Shown: positions 11,642-24,201 of the stretch, piece after piece
Numbering within the stretch: position 1 is the stretch's first letter
Layout of the letters: each line of letters begins with the position of its first letter
Source: Zychaea mexicana
Lineage: Eukaryota > Mucoromycota > Mucoromycetes > Mucorales > Lichtheimiaceae
Reading direction: 5' to 3'
Assembly: GCF_025766255.1 (NCBI RefSeq)
Contig: NW_026516740.1
Location: 1-64,000, forward strand
DNA length: 64,000 nt
The notes under the pieces: model-generated
The model's database searches: none
Seen by the model: the letters and a program-made list of their open reading frames with translations, nothing else
Told to the model about the DNA's origin: nothing
Position numbers and translations under genes: made by a program

Positions 11642-14447
11642 CTACTTTAAGCTAGCAAATGCAACGTCCACACGTTCTTTAAGCTGGTCTTTATCTAACA
11701 TCAGATGTGCCAGTTCGTGGAGTTCAATCGTGTCCAAGAGACGGATCGTGACCTTGGGCGCTTGCTTGGTTCCCGTAGCCTTTAGGATGGGATGATGACA
11801 AGAGTGGGGTTATTAGCACACTACATTTCCATAGAGCAACACCCAACCAACAACAATGTGTATTTACCTTGACACGAGGGAAGAGTCTATCACCCAACTG
11901 TTGCTTCTTTTCATGGGTAGGCTTGCCTTCCAACGCAGAAAGTAACTGCTCAATCTCCTGGACCTCTTGGTTGCTACTGTTCTTGTTGTTGTTCTTCCTA
12001 CTGCTGCTTGGTGGTGCTGTTCCATTGGTGTTCTTCTTGCTAGCAGCAGCAGCAATGGGGGTCGTGGCAGTGGTGTGGGTCATCGTTGTTGTTGTTGTCG
12101 TCGTCGTCGTAGCAGCAGTATTAGGCGTCGTGTTGGCGGTAGTGGGAGGAGATGGTGATTTTGCAACAACAGCAGCAGCATTAGCAGCAACAGGTTCTGG
12201 TTTCGGGGCAACGATAGGAATGGCTTTGGATACACGTTGAGGAGCTTGTTGTTGCTGTCTCACGAGAGGTGATACGGGTGCCATTGGACTATGACCACCA
12301 GTACCACCGGCAATAGTGGTAGCACTTGTTGGCAACGGTGTCATGTCACCTTGTCTGCTGATCCACACAACCCCCCATAGACCCGCAGTTCCAAGAAAGA
12401 AAGATACAAACAAACAAACAAATCAGCACACACACACACACTTCTTTGTGTCCTCATAAAAAAAACCCCCACTCCCAAACATGGATGACTTACACATTAT
12501 AATCATCCTCATCCACGTCTACATTGTGTCCTTGTACTTCTTCGTCGTCGTCATCGTCGCCATCATCATCATCATCATTAAACGTATCCAAAGCAACCAA
12601 CGCCAATTGGATCTTGTCTTTTAAAAAGTCTTGATTAAAGAGACACAGTGATCGTTCCTTGCGCTTCAATGTCAACAACATGTCGACAATGTCCGATAAG
12701 GCTTTGCCATAGTCACCACATCGCATGACCGCCTCCATCAATCGTTGTCGCTGCATCGAGGCGCTTGATTCGGTCATGACGGAACTGACAGATTCAAGCG
12801 AGCCTTTACGTCGTAGTGTGGGTCGACCTCCATTGTTCCGATAATCCTGATGGTGTGCTTGTTGGTGTTGTTGTAATGGTAGTGGTTGTGGTGATTGGTG
12901 GTGGTGGGGTTGATGATGTTGTTGTTGTTGTTGTTGTTGTTGTGGATGATGTTGATGATGATGAGGATGAGGATGAGGTGGCTGTTGTTGTTGATGTGGC
13001 TGTTGCTGATGTGGCGGTAGATTATTAGGTCGAGGCTGAACATTCAATCCAGACGCCAACGACGCAAGAGAAGGTCCTGTGCTACTGACGCCAGACATGG
13101 GTGAGGTGGAAAACGGTGGCGAGGGACGCAATGGATGCTGCCCAAAGTTGGACTCCGCTGCAGAAAACTGTGAGTGTGTGTGTGTGTGTGAGTGAGTGAG
13201 TGTGAGTGTGAGTGTGAGTGTGCATATGACGAAAATATCAAGTGGGAGTGGAGTGGAAATGTGATCTATTGTGAAACACATAACAAACCTTGCGATGCAT
13301 CGGATGTGGCGGAGAAGGTCGTTTCTGTCCAACCGATTTCATCGTCATGGCAATCTGGTCTACATTGTCGATACCAAGACCATTGACCTGGGAAGGCACT
13401 ATATACATGTACATGTGTTATATTGCTTTGTTTTTTCACGCGAGACTCCTTCCATTTGTTGTTGATCTCTACATGGCAAAAAAAAAACACTTTTTGGCGG
13501 TTCGAATAAAACTTACTGTTGATAGGCACAGAAGGCATTGACATGTCGTAAGGATGTCTGGTATCATGCGAGGAATACGGTGTTCCACCCATGCCGGTAG
13601 CAGGGTTCGTGGCCGAAACTGCAGCGACTGCGGCTGCAGCTGCGGCAGCGGCCGACGACGATGACGCGTGGTTGTTGTTGTGGTTGTTGTTGTTGTTGCT
13701 GTTATAGTCTGTTGAAGCATGGGGAGGACTGCGCACAGGCGTCCCAATTGCACCCATAAACGGTTGCATCGCGTTATTGTTCGTGACAGGAGAAGAATTG
13801 CTGTTGTTGTTGTTGTTATTATTAGTGTTGGGAGTGGTGTTGGTGGTACTGGTATTATTATTATTATTACTACTACTACTCTGTTGTTGTTGTTTCTCTT
13901 GTCGAGGCTTTTTAGGTTCGTGATAAGCAACAATGAGTTGCTTGGTCCCAATCAGTTTACCGTTCATCTCTCGCAGAGCAGCAGATGCCTCTTCGGGCTT
14001 GTCGTAACTGACAAAGCCATACCCTTTCGATTGACCGGTTTGCGGATTGCTCATGACTCTTGCAGAGATAATGCGACCAAACTTTCGAAACAGGTTGAAT
14101 AGGTCATTGTTGCTCACATTGGCGTCCAGATTCTTAATGTACAAGTTCATGTAGTCAACATAGCCAGAATCAGACTTGTCGTTGGCACCGCTAGCCGTGT
14201 TGGGCGTGGAAACGGCGCTGCTGTTGCTGTTATTGCAGTTGTTGTGATTGGGAGATAGACCACCCGCCGCAGTATGGAAGGGAGCAGCCGTGTGTGGTAG
14301 TGTTGTAGAAGACTGTTGTTGTTGTTGTTGTTGTGGTTGGTTGTGTTGTTGTTGGTTTAGTGACAGCAACATGAAAAACCAAGGATTCATATACACACAC
14401 ACAACACACCAAAAAGAAAGAGGGAAAGGAAGAAAAAAAAAATATAA

Positions 14448-14482
<35 letters not shown>

Positions 14483-16268
14483 TTTTGGTTGGTTGAGTTA
14501 GTTTCAGAGAGAGAGAGAGAGAGAGAGTGACGCGCATGTAGAATGGCAGTAGGCTTTTGTTTGGTAAACAAAGGCCAGTAAATTGAATAGATATCGTAAA
14601 CACACTTACATTCTTGTTGGTTTGATCGGTACCTGCTGCTGCTGCTGCTGTTGCTGTTGCTGTTGCAGGACGGGTCTTGGATGGCATGAACGAACCGACG
14701 TTACTGGAAGGGGAAAAAAGAAAGAAGAAGAAGAAGAAGAAGAGGTGGTCAGTGAGTGTGATCTGAAGGGAAAAATAAAACCTTGCGTTCCCTTTCCAAG
14801 AACTGTTGAATTGAACGTGGGGGGGGTCAAAAGTGTGACCCCTCTCTCTCTCTCTCAGACACACACGCCTTGGGTTTTGTTTCTTGATGGTTTAAATCCG
14901 CTCCTCTTGCTCTTCTTCTGTCTCCCCGTTTCACTCTCCAGCCCATCCCATCCCATCCCATCCCATCCCAGCTCAACACCACACCACACTGTCCACAACA
15001 GGACAATCAAAAGTGGTAGATGGGGCATTGAAGATAGTGAGCCCGTGGTTAGGTCTCTCCTCCTTCCTTCCTCTTCTCCCTCTCCTCACCTCACCTCTCC
15101 TTTCAGGGTTGAGAAATACTTACAGTGCATTGCCGTCCAACATCTTGCCATGCTACAAAAATAAAAGATACACGTATTCAATATGTAAATAAAGAGTGAG
15201 TTGGAGGAAGGAGGGAGGGGGTTGGGTGGGGAATAACTTTTTTTTTTACCATATGCATCTGTGCTTGATCCGAATCGGTCTGGAAAAAGTACTGAACAAA
15301 GGCCGTGCCTCGAAAAGTTCTGCCTTCCACAATGGGTTTGCATAAACTCAACGGCCCGAACGGTCGGAACAGATCGTACAGGGCATTGTTGTCGATCTTG
15401 AGTGGTAGGTTTTTTACATGCAGGATCGAACACTTTGCCTCGTGCTCGAACGATCCGTCATGCGAGATACGAAACTGCAGTTTGCTGTTATTGTTTGGAA
15501 ACGTGAATCCGTTGTACAAGGAATACACTCGATCCGCTAAATTCAATAAAAAATGTGGAGATATCGCGTTAGTTTTTGTTTTTGTTGCCATGGTTTTTTT
15601 CCTTCCAGATTGTTTCCTTTCTTTGCATACACACACACACACACACACACGCTGCTGTTGCTGCTGCTGCTGCTACTGCTAGTCTATTTCCATATCTGAG
15701 AAGAAAAAAGCTAATCATAATGCAGCAGCGTGTTTCGAACCCCACAGGGCAAATCCAGGCACAGTTTGGCATTCGCCATGTTTCATATTGATACCCTTAC
15801 TCCCCTCCCTCACCTCCCACCTTCACACACACTTAAAAAAGAGAGAAAAAGAGATAGTAAATTACCCATTTTAGGATCAGAGAACCGTAAATGACCACTG
15901 CCACGATCCGTGTGGATCACAATTCTACAAGATAGATAAGTGTGAGGAAAGGAAGGAAAGGAGGTCCCATCCTATTTCTTTTCTCCAATTACACACACAC
16001 ACACACACACACTCAAGGTAAAAACTTACTCTGTAGGTTGACAATCTTGAAGCAAACTACAAATGTCGGATTCAGTGATTGCACCATCCAGTCCGTCGAA
16101 ATAAAGCATATCAGAGACAATCGTATCCTTGGGGTCCGCAACACCATTCATGGCATTGTTACTACTACCAAGGGTGATGGAATCTTGGCGGTTGCTTCGC
16201 GTTGAGGTGGAACTTGTTTTGCTTTTCGGCAATCGGATTATAGGTTGATAGGGGTATGCATCCGCCAT
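11642..16268 (-). CDS. Rrm4-like RNA-binding protein: three RRMs and two MLLE domains
   Basis: Ten exons on the complement: 16030-16268, 15866-15924, 15250-15536, 15124-15152, 14610-14703, 13517-14312, 13289-13398, 12494-13167, 11868-12354 and 11642-11779 (970 aa, in frame). RRM1 is at about 53-125 (degenerate, MLYFDGL). RRM2 is at about 136-208 (SILHVKNLPL, RGTAFVQY). RRM3 is at about 293-370 and is closest to the PABP fourth RRM (NLYIKNLDANV, KGYGFVSY). Long Gln/Asn/His/Pro linkers follow. A first MLLE-like domain at about 675-735 has DIVDMLLTLKR and KDKIQLALVAL. A second ends the protein (QQLGDRLFPRVK ... LKERVDVAFASLK). PABPs have four RRMs and one MLLE. Three RRMs plus several MLLEs is the plan of Ustilago Rrm4, which carries mRNAs on moving endosomes by binding Upa1 PAM2 motifs through its MLLEs. 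The start at 16268 gives MADAYPYQP; an in-frame Met exists at 16352. Confidence 0.85.
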
Positions 16269-18960
16269 GGTTGGGTTTTTGGGTCTTTTGGAGTCTCGTT
16301 TTACGGATAGATTGTGGAAATGATTGGAGTAGAGGTAGAGAGAGGGCGTCACCTTTCACAGTGTAAAGTGTCCTTTTTTTTTCCTATAAAGATAGGAAAG
16401 AAAGGGTTACCGATCTCGTCTTTTCAATGGCGACAATGTTTGGCATGTTCTTAGGTTGCCAAGGTAAGAAAACTATGATTTTAAAGGAACTGTACCTGAT
16501 TGGTAGTGGCAGAGAAAGAGAGCAAAACGCTTGTTGTATGGCTGTTTGTAGTACTGTTGTTTGGAGAGGGCTGTACTTTTACGGTATAATAGCCAATATA
16601 TAATAGAAAAAAAAAGTCAGGCCAGCAAAAACTCTAAGCGTATCGGCGGTGTTGTCGTATCTCTTTTTTCTTTTCTTCGATTGGAGAGGGTTTTGTGGAG
16701 TGGAGTGGAGTGTTGGCAGGCTCTGTGTGGTCTAATTTGTTGTTGTTGTTGTTGTTGTTGCCCGGTAACTGTTACGGTGGCAGTTGATGGTGCAAGAAGT
16801 TTTAAAGTTAAAGAAGAAGCAAAGAAAAAAAGGGGGATGTAGTTCTTTTTCCTCGGTCTTTTTTTTTTTTTTTCTTTGAGAAAGAGGGCGTGTATTACAC
16901 AAGACTCGCAGTAAAGGGATATGCCAAAAGAGTAAGCGTAGAGAAAAGAAAGAAAGAAAGAGAGAGAGAAAGAGTGGGTTGTATGTAGTGCTGGTCAACG
17001 AGAACAGTCGGAATTACGTTTGATGCACGCGCTCACGCGGCTTGTGTAACTGACATCTCTCTCGCTCTCTCTCTTTACCAGTATCATATATACTGTATAC
17101 AGATACACACTTTGTAATTATAGAGTGAATTAGCAATTGACAACGACGACAGAGAAAAGGATGAGCGCTCCGCATTCACCACAGACACACGCGTTCGTTT
17201 TGACTGAATGTGTGTGTCTCAGAGCAAGTTAAAAATATCTGCCATGCAATAGTCAAGCAGAAGGATCCCTTTATTTTTGTGTTATTCTGTTATTTTGCAA
17301 GAGTGCGTAAATGTGTATACATAATGCTATTTGCATGGTGCTAGTACCACCCCCCCCCACACACACACACACTCTCTCATATACATCACCATTACACACG
17401 ACAAAGACACTCGCTTTCTTTTTTCATCATACGTAATGTGGCAGTAGTCCTCTTTGTATAGCTCGATAGGATCGCACAAAAGACAAGAAAAAAAAAAGCT
17501 TTTTTCCTAGAAGTGGATACTTGACACGTTGCACGTGGGACGTACACCATATGTCTAATTTACATTTTTTCTTCCAGAAACATCCCCTCATAATAATCGT
17601 GATATGGATTTTTTAAACACCAGCAACCCTTTCAACATATTTGTTTTGTTCGTGTTATAGTAACAGCTACTTAATAAGAATGAAAGCAATAACCATCACG
17701 TCACAAGGGGAAAATTTACAGTAACGTCATGGGGTACTCTCATCCTTTGGTTACATGTCTAGAAAAAATAGGGCAATTCAATGTTGACACTCTTGAAAAG
17801 AGGTTTATTTTCACATCCCGCACAAATGAAAAAAAAAAAAAAGGGACTGTTTGAAAAGAGGGGGGTGAGGGCACACATACTACGTACGTAGTAGCATAAT
17901 AACAACTTTTTGTGTGTGTGTGTGTGTGTGTTCTCCAGAATGACGAAATGACGGGACAGGCATAGGTGACTCTATTCAATTACTGATCTCTCTCTCAAAA
18001 ATTTCCAGAAACAGAGAGAGAGAGAGAAAGTTAAAATGTGACATGACGTCGGTTCTCCTTTTTTTTCTTTCTTTCTGTGTGCAAGGACCGCATGGATTTC
18101 CATTGGCAAGTAACAATCCTTTCCTATTGCAATTCAATTACTCTGCTACTACAGTTCGCTGTGTAGTATTGTAAATACAATGATCAGTAAATAAACAAGC
18201 AAAACAATACCAAAACAGATCGGTCCTCTCTTCTTTCTCTTTCCTTCGCTTCTTATTTTCTTGCTCTCCCCTCCCCCCCCTCCTTTTGGTACGTAGAGTC
18301 TCTCTCTCTCTCTCTCTCTCCCTGTATATATAAAAAGAGAGAGAAACCATGCACGCAGTCTGTTCTGAAAATGGTAACTTGAACCAACCCAAAAGCCAAT
18401 CCAGTTTTTGTTTGTGTTACGAAGGAGAGGGAGGGAGGGGAAGGGGGAGGAGGTTTTCCCTCTCTCGAGACTGCTGTTTTGAGGATTACACAAGATCAGT
18501 ATGTAGTAACAAAAAAGTACCTGGGCCTTGTTTCATTTTATTGTTTTCGAAAAAAAAAGGGGGGGGGGAAAATATAGATGGATATCATGTAATAGGAAGA
18601 TCTGGAGGGGACGACAAAAGAAAGGGGTGGGCGGGTCGTTGGTTGATGAGATAAGTTGTAAATCCACTCTTGTTTGTTGTGTTTTGTGCTGTTGGATTAA
18701 AGAAGAGGATGATGCGAATGAAAAAGAAGAAGAACATCTTTCTTTACTTGCTACTTCTACCAAACAAGTTTTGGTTCGATTCGAAATCTTGCATCTGTGT
18801 AAGGTGATGATCGACACACTCTATACATACCCTTTCATTCGATAACCCATACGCACAAGCGAAAGCATGCATTAAGCAAAGAGAGCATGTTGCCTGTTTA
18901 AGCATGATCTGTAAGTGTGTAGTTTGGTATTCTAAAAAGAAGGAAAATGTTACGATGTTT

Positions 18961-19034
18961 GATGGCAACGCATTAATTACCATTAGCAACGCATTCAATA
19001 CCATAGCAACCAGCAGCAATGTGTGTTGCTATGG
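18961..19034. promoter_or_regulatory. Cluster of RFX/X-box-like half-sites with a perfect inverted repeat
   Basis: Four copies of a [A/G]GCAAC-type element lie within 75 bp: atggcaac (18962), attagcaac (18982), ccatagcaac (19001-19010) and, inverted, gttgctatgg (19025-19034). The last two form a perfect 10-bp inverted repeat with a 14-bp spacer. This resembles the X-box bound by RFX-family winged-helix factors, which exist in fungi. Function is inferred. Confidence 0.35.
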
Positions 19035-20639
19035 TCACAGCACATATATGCACGGATGCTCACTCTGTGTGATATACCTTTTAATCAACTTACATACTAC
19101 TACTACCTCATCCTATATACATATATGAGAGGGCGGGAAGAAGAAGGGTGAATGAAAAATAGTTACAAACTCAACTATCGGGCAGTAAAAAGTACATGGC
19201 CAGGATTTAACCAAGTTCATCCACATGGCAAACCGGGATTGACTACTACTACTACTACCACCATCATCTCTCTAGAAATAATGGGTCGAGAAAAAAAAGG
19301 CGTGCGCTAATGGGTATAGAAGAGGGGGGAAGGTGGGGAAGGGGGCGGGGATAGGTTTGTTGTGCAGCATTATAATTTTCTCCCTCGGAAGCACAGCATT
19401 ACATATATACATACATTAATTTGATGTAACTTGATGTAGCGCGTTTTGTGCTTGCAGAAACCTTACTTGTAGCTATTTCCTGTTGGTTGATTTTGGGACA
19501 CTTTACTTCTTTCATGTACGACGACGACCGTCATAGACCCATAGTCCCACCCTCCTTCTTTTTTTGGACTATGCAATTCCCTTTTGTTGTTGTACATATA
19601 TAGAGATTGTTTCTGTACCATACATTGATCGCAAGTAATAGCATTTCAGGGAAAAATCGATCCATCACCTACTGGTAGCTAGTCCATCTACCACACCAGT
19701 TGTATATAAAAACTGTCTCAAGTGATACACATCACGGACAAGATAGCACATTGGATCGATATGTAGAGATGACAATGCTTGCCTAATAAACCTTTTAGAG
19801 AAAAAGGTTTTATGTTGTTCTAGGCAAGCTTCTCGCTTTTTTCTAGGTTCCCCTTTTACGGGGCCCCCTTCAAAATGGCTTACATTTAGTCTTATACTAC
19901 TACAGTAATGATGTCCGGGATACAGCAGCGACAAACAGCAATGACAACCCCTCGGCCTGAGAAATCCGGTGGCGGCGGGGGGGTCTTTTTTTTTTTTTTT
20001 CTTTATAGGCCGGCCAAAAAAGAATTTAAAGTGCTGAACAGTTGTAGTTTTTGCTTTCAAAAGTAAAAGTTGTTGTAGTATGATCAGGCTAAGGATTGGA
20101 GAAAGTTTATATCAAATTGCTCAAAATGTTTCAATGAGCACAAAGAGAAAGCGCATCAAATTGTACCAGTATGCTATCTGAAATTCGAAACTTTATAGTA
20201 GTAGCAGCATATGATACAATTACTACGCTTCAAAATTTTCCTAAATGACTGTATCAAAAGAATCCATCATTTTAAAGTATATTTTGCAAGAGAAGGTATT
20301 TAAAGTCATGTATATCAGAAGAACAAAAAAAACTACATATGAAACAGGTGAACCAATTTTTGTAGATGGTTCCCCCCACGATAAGATGTATTCCCCATAT
20401 TCAAGTATGCGAAGCCGTCATTTATTTGCAAGACTGTGCATCTCCACACTCTGATAGTTTACATGCGTCTTGTATCCGGTCATGTAAATACAACGCGAAA
20501 AGGATGAAAGGACATTGTGAAGGATTTCCTGCGCCAAAACGACAAAAATGAGCCCCTTCCTGGTGATGACCATCTCACACCACTTGACCCAGGTTATATG
20601 TAGGCAGGTTGTCCTATATATGCTGGAATTGGTCATGAA

Positions 20640-20960
20640 TTCCATATTGCGTGGCGCACCAGCCCAAGTCGTCCATTTACTCGAAAAGGTGATTCTGCTG
20701 TCGCTGGATAATATAGACCAATCAGTTTGACTAACGTGCTATTGAAACTTCTCGAGTGATGCTTATATACTACACTTTATATACTCGCGGCGATGCCAGC
20801 ATTGGAGAAAGTACAGTAGTGCAACTAGGAGGCTTCCGTCATTAAATTGTGATGCTGTAGATTGAGCTTTCACACTATATATGGCTGACTAGGCATTAAA
20901 TCTCGACTGTACGACATTCCACCGGTACTTGCATTTCTTGATATCAAAGCAGCCTAAGAA
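20640..20960 (+). pseudogene. LINE-type reverse transcriptase relic
   Basis: At about 20680-20757 a plus frame reads KGDSAVAG, a stop, then YRPISLTNVLLKLLE, the hallmark of non-LTR retrotransposon reverse transcriptases just before motif A. At 20924-20953 another frame reads VLAFLDIKAA, which fits RT motif A. Stops and frame changes separate the two blocks, and no motif C or endonuclease domain is visible, so this is a dead fragment. Flanking DNA from about 20100 to 21500 may belong to the same insertion. Confidence 0.7.
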
Positions 20961-21634
20961 CAGTCCTCGACCTTGGAGTCTGTCTTGCCACCCTCATCCA
21001 TTCAAGATATGATACATCTCCATTGCCAACGCATTATTTCGCGTTGGAAATGTATATTTCATTATGTTGGAAATAACCCCTCTCCCACTACTGTATCCTT
21101 GTTACCTTTGATATGTCAAGTAGGTTTGACCTTTTGAGAGACAACAGCTTTATCTTTCCATAAAGCAAAAGCGACATCAATTGGGAGCACAGCGCACACC
21201 TTCATGCCAGCTCGTCTACGATATGAGAAGAGGTGGTCCATGGTTTCCCTGAGCTTTTTTTTACATATTTCGTGCAACATGAATTTTGTTCCCGCCATTA
21301 GGTGCATTTGCTTTCTGAAAAGAGTATTTAATAGTACTCAACTACTATCTGATAAAAGATCTACGTCTGCAACAACTTATCAAGCGTGAATGAAGGAATG
21401 TGGATTAAGATCCTTCCCTGGGTGGGTGTGTAAAGGTTCGATGCTAGGCAACGTCAAGGTTGGTATGGCAAACCTATTTTCTCCTACTCCTATATCACCT
21501 CCTCTGATATCCCATGGATATAACAGCTTCAAATGACTTTTTTAAATCCAAGTTCATTGTTGAACAACCCCTCAATGGTTTTTTATTAATTGGAAGCAAC
21601 AACAACTAAAAGATCAAGTGCTAGTAGAGATAAC

Positions 21635-22527
21635 TTAGAACTTGGTGAACTGCTTGGAAGCGCTCTTGGCCTTCTGGACCTTCAAGACGTTGAAACGGAT
21701 GGTCTTGGAAAGGGGACGGCACTGACCAACAGTAACGATGTCACCGCTATTGCAAAAGGAAAGAATTACGAGCGTGAGTATGAAAAGGGACATCAAAGGC
21801 TTGGTAAGCCGCTACCTTACCAACTACCTCGTCCGAAATATATAAGAGGGCCTCAAAAGAGGTATATCTCATGTGTGAATAGTACAGAACCAGTTCACAC
21901 ACAAGCCACTCTTTAAAGATATACATATATACATCACCCTCCTTTCTTTTCCCACAGCTGGAAAGAGAAATAAAGGGCCAGCACACGATAACAATACAAT
22001 ACTTTTTTCGAACGGAAGTTGCATAGAAAGCAAAGTAGCAGGCTTATTCTTTTTGTCAATAAACAGAAAAAAGTACTTACTTTCCAACAGCCAAGTTGTC
22101 GAAAGCGGGCGACAAGTGAGCGGAGATGTTGGTGTGGCGCTTCTCGTAACGGTTGTACTTGGGGACGTAGTGAAGGTAGTCACGACGAAGGACAATGGTG
22201 CGCTTCATCTTGTTAGAGATGACAACACCAGTCAAGATACGGCCCTGAATGTTGACCTCACCAGCCCAGGGGCACTTCTTGTCAACGTAGTTGCCGTACT
22301 TGGCCTCATTGGGGGTCTTGAAACCGTGGCCAACGTCCTTGACCCAACGCTTGTTGCGCTTGGAGGCGTTCTTGGAGTTCTGGAAGATACCGTGTTGCTT
22401 CTGGTAGGCCTTTTCGGTCTATTTTATATAGCAAATTTAAGGTTCCATGTAAGTTTCTTTGAATACTTTTTAGGGGTTGAATGAATAAACGAAATTGAGA
22501 TTAAGGTAAACATACTTGAATATCCAT
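21635..22527 (-). CDS. RPS11: 40S ribosomal protein S11 (uS17)
   Basis: Cytosolic small-subunit ribosomal protein uS17. Three exons on the complement: 22516-22527 (only MDIQ), 22081-22418 and 21635-21746 (153 aa). The sequence follows the family closely: [16 protein letters not shown], the central block with [18 protein letters not shown], and the C-terminal [20 protein letters not shown], ending KQFTKF. Length matches the eukaryotic family. The splice after CAA uses GTATGT. The 12-nt first coding exon is typical of fungal ribosomal protein genes, which often carry an intron just after the start. The antisense frame on the plus strand is a shadow. Confidence 0.97.
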
Positions 22528-24201
22528 GGTGAATGAGCAAGGAAAGAGGAAGAACAAACTAAACACGCTCTCACCGCCTCTTGATATATCGCCCAGCGGA
22601 CCTTCTGCAAGAAAAAAAAAAATTCTTTTTTTTTTTTGCTTGTCACGGTGCATTTCATTGGCTAACCCTGTCAAGCCACCCTTCTCTTCGGGACCTTGAT
22701 GCTGTCGGATCAAAAAAAAATTATATCGTTACCAACAGACGGCTTGTGAGAATGATCAAAGGCCGCTGGATGAGCTCATTACGAACACTTGACCCGTATT
22801 CGTTATGAGTATGATGGAAAACCTGATGCTTTTTATCATCGGTTTGAGAATGGTAAATTACATGTAGACACTCGGTCTGCGACTCTCCGTACATAGCTCA
22901 AGTGGGCGTCACTCGCATCGACCTTGGTATCGAATGAACAGTATTAAAGTGTCTACTACTTGGTTTGTATATTCAAGCATATTAAAATATCATTGGCACA
23001 TGCATTTGATACATAGTGTGAGTGTGAGAGAGACAATAGCAAAAATGATTGCGGGAAGAACTAGGCGGAGGGTGCATGAGGTGGTCCTAGATAGGGTATA
23101 CATACTTATCACAAGAAAGCACTAGTGTCGTCTCGTTTGTTTGTCTGATTGTGTTGCTTGCTTGCAAAACGGATAGTGAAAAAAGCAGTAGCACTTCAAT
23201 GTATAATACGATTATATATTGCCTTTGATGCGATAGCAGTTTCCATGCAATTGAAGAGAATCCATTGTTTTCAAAGTGGTTCCGGGAATGAAAGGTTATC
23301 GCAAACGTTGGAAACAGGAAGACCTAGAAACAGCCAATGACATACCCAAAAGAAATTTGCTGTAGAAAAGTACAAGAACAGGACAAGCAAGATTGATCGA
23401 TGCATGACACGTAGTAACGTTAACTATTGTATCTCGCTTCGCCAGAAAACGTGGGCTTACTCATCTACTGTGTATCATATACCAACCAAATCCGTCTAGA
23501 TATTTCAGACCATGATGGTGCACGGTAGGTAATCTGCACAAAAGGATCAACCACCCATCTGCATAAATTCTTATCGTCTTGCGCTACAAAGCAAAACATT
23601 AGTGACATTGGCCGCCAAGCTGTCCGAATTTAACATAAAGATATTAGAGAGCTAAATGAAAAGGTAGTTTTTACGGATGTCTGTAAATAGCTTTTTCTTG
23701 TAGACGCGTTGCATATAAAAAGCGTGCTACATCATCCGCGGTGAGATCCGGAAATCAAAAGTATGAGAGCCAAGTCAACCATCGGTAGTTTTGACAAGCT
23801 TGCGATATGTGTAATCGCGCTATTTATTCTGTCATTTCGATATGAGCATAGCAACACCAACCACACAATCACCCAGGCATAACCGGCTCGGGCAACTTTT
23901 TTCAAAAGCCAAGAGTTCCGCGACAATCACAGCTCATTATATCGTGGCTGAATAAAGGTTTTAACGGCACGTATTTGCTCCTTCTTATAAGTAATTTTCT
24001 TTAGAATTACATAGAAAGAGAGTGAAATTGAAGGGGAGGAAGGGATAAAGAGAGAAAAAAGTATATCCTTTCACAACCGGAATAATAAGCCGAAAGGCTT
24101 TGTTGGTCTATAGCGAACTGTATGCTTCACCTAAAGTACTCAGCCACGTTATGTATTACTCAGAAACATGTTCCTGTGCCATTGTGCAACTTTAACTTGA
24201 C
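22528..24201. other. Intergenic, no gene seen
   Basis: About 1.7 kb between the uS17 start and the first F-box gene, so it holds the divergent promoters of both. Stops are frequent in all frames. No repeats of note apart from A/T runs near 22613-22640. Confidence 0.5.

Larger units (their letters stand above)
16269..21634. other. Long intergenic region rich in microsatellites
   Basis: About 5.4 kb without a supported gene, between the divergent end of the Rrm4-like gene and the 3' end of the uS17 gene. It holds many GT/CA, GA/CT and A/T runs (for example near 17350-17375, 17912-17931 and 18298-18320). The left part is presumably promoter and 5' UTR of the Rrm4-like gene. From about 20100 it contains retroelement debris. 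A minus-strand open frame at 19665-20060 (131 codons) has no motif I know. Confidence 0.5.

Noticed and set aside
11869..12240. Poly-Val/Leu plus-strand frame
   Set aside because: Antisense of Gln/Thr/Ala-coding repeats; no real membrane protein features.
12490..13332. Separate 280-codon minus-strand gene
   Set aside because: The apparent stop lies in a GTAAGT donor and the start is in an intron; it is exon 8 of the Rrm4-like gene.
15720..15770. tRNA-like TTCGAA loop sequence near tttcgaacccc
   Set aside because: No T-stem pairing, D-arm or anticodon arm could be drawn on either strand, and it lies inside an intron of the Rrm4-like gene.
22053..22484. 143-codon plus-strand frame
   Set aside because: Antisense to uS17, whose minus-strand sequence matches the family across three exons.
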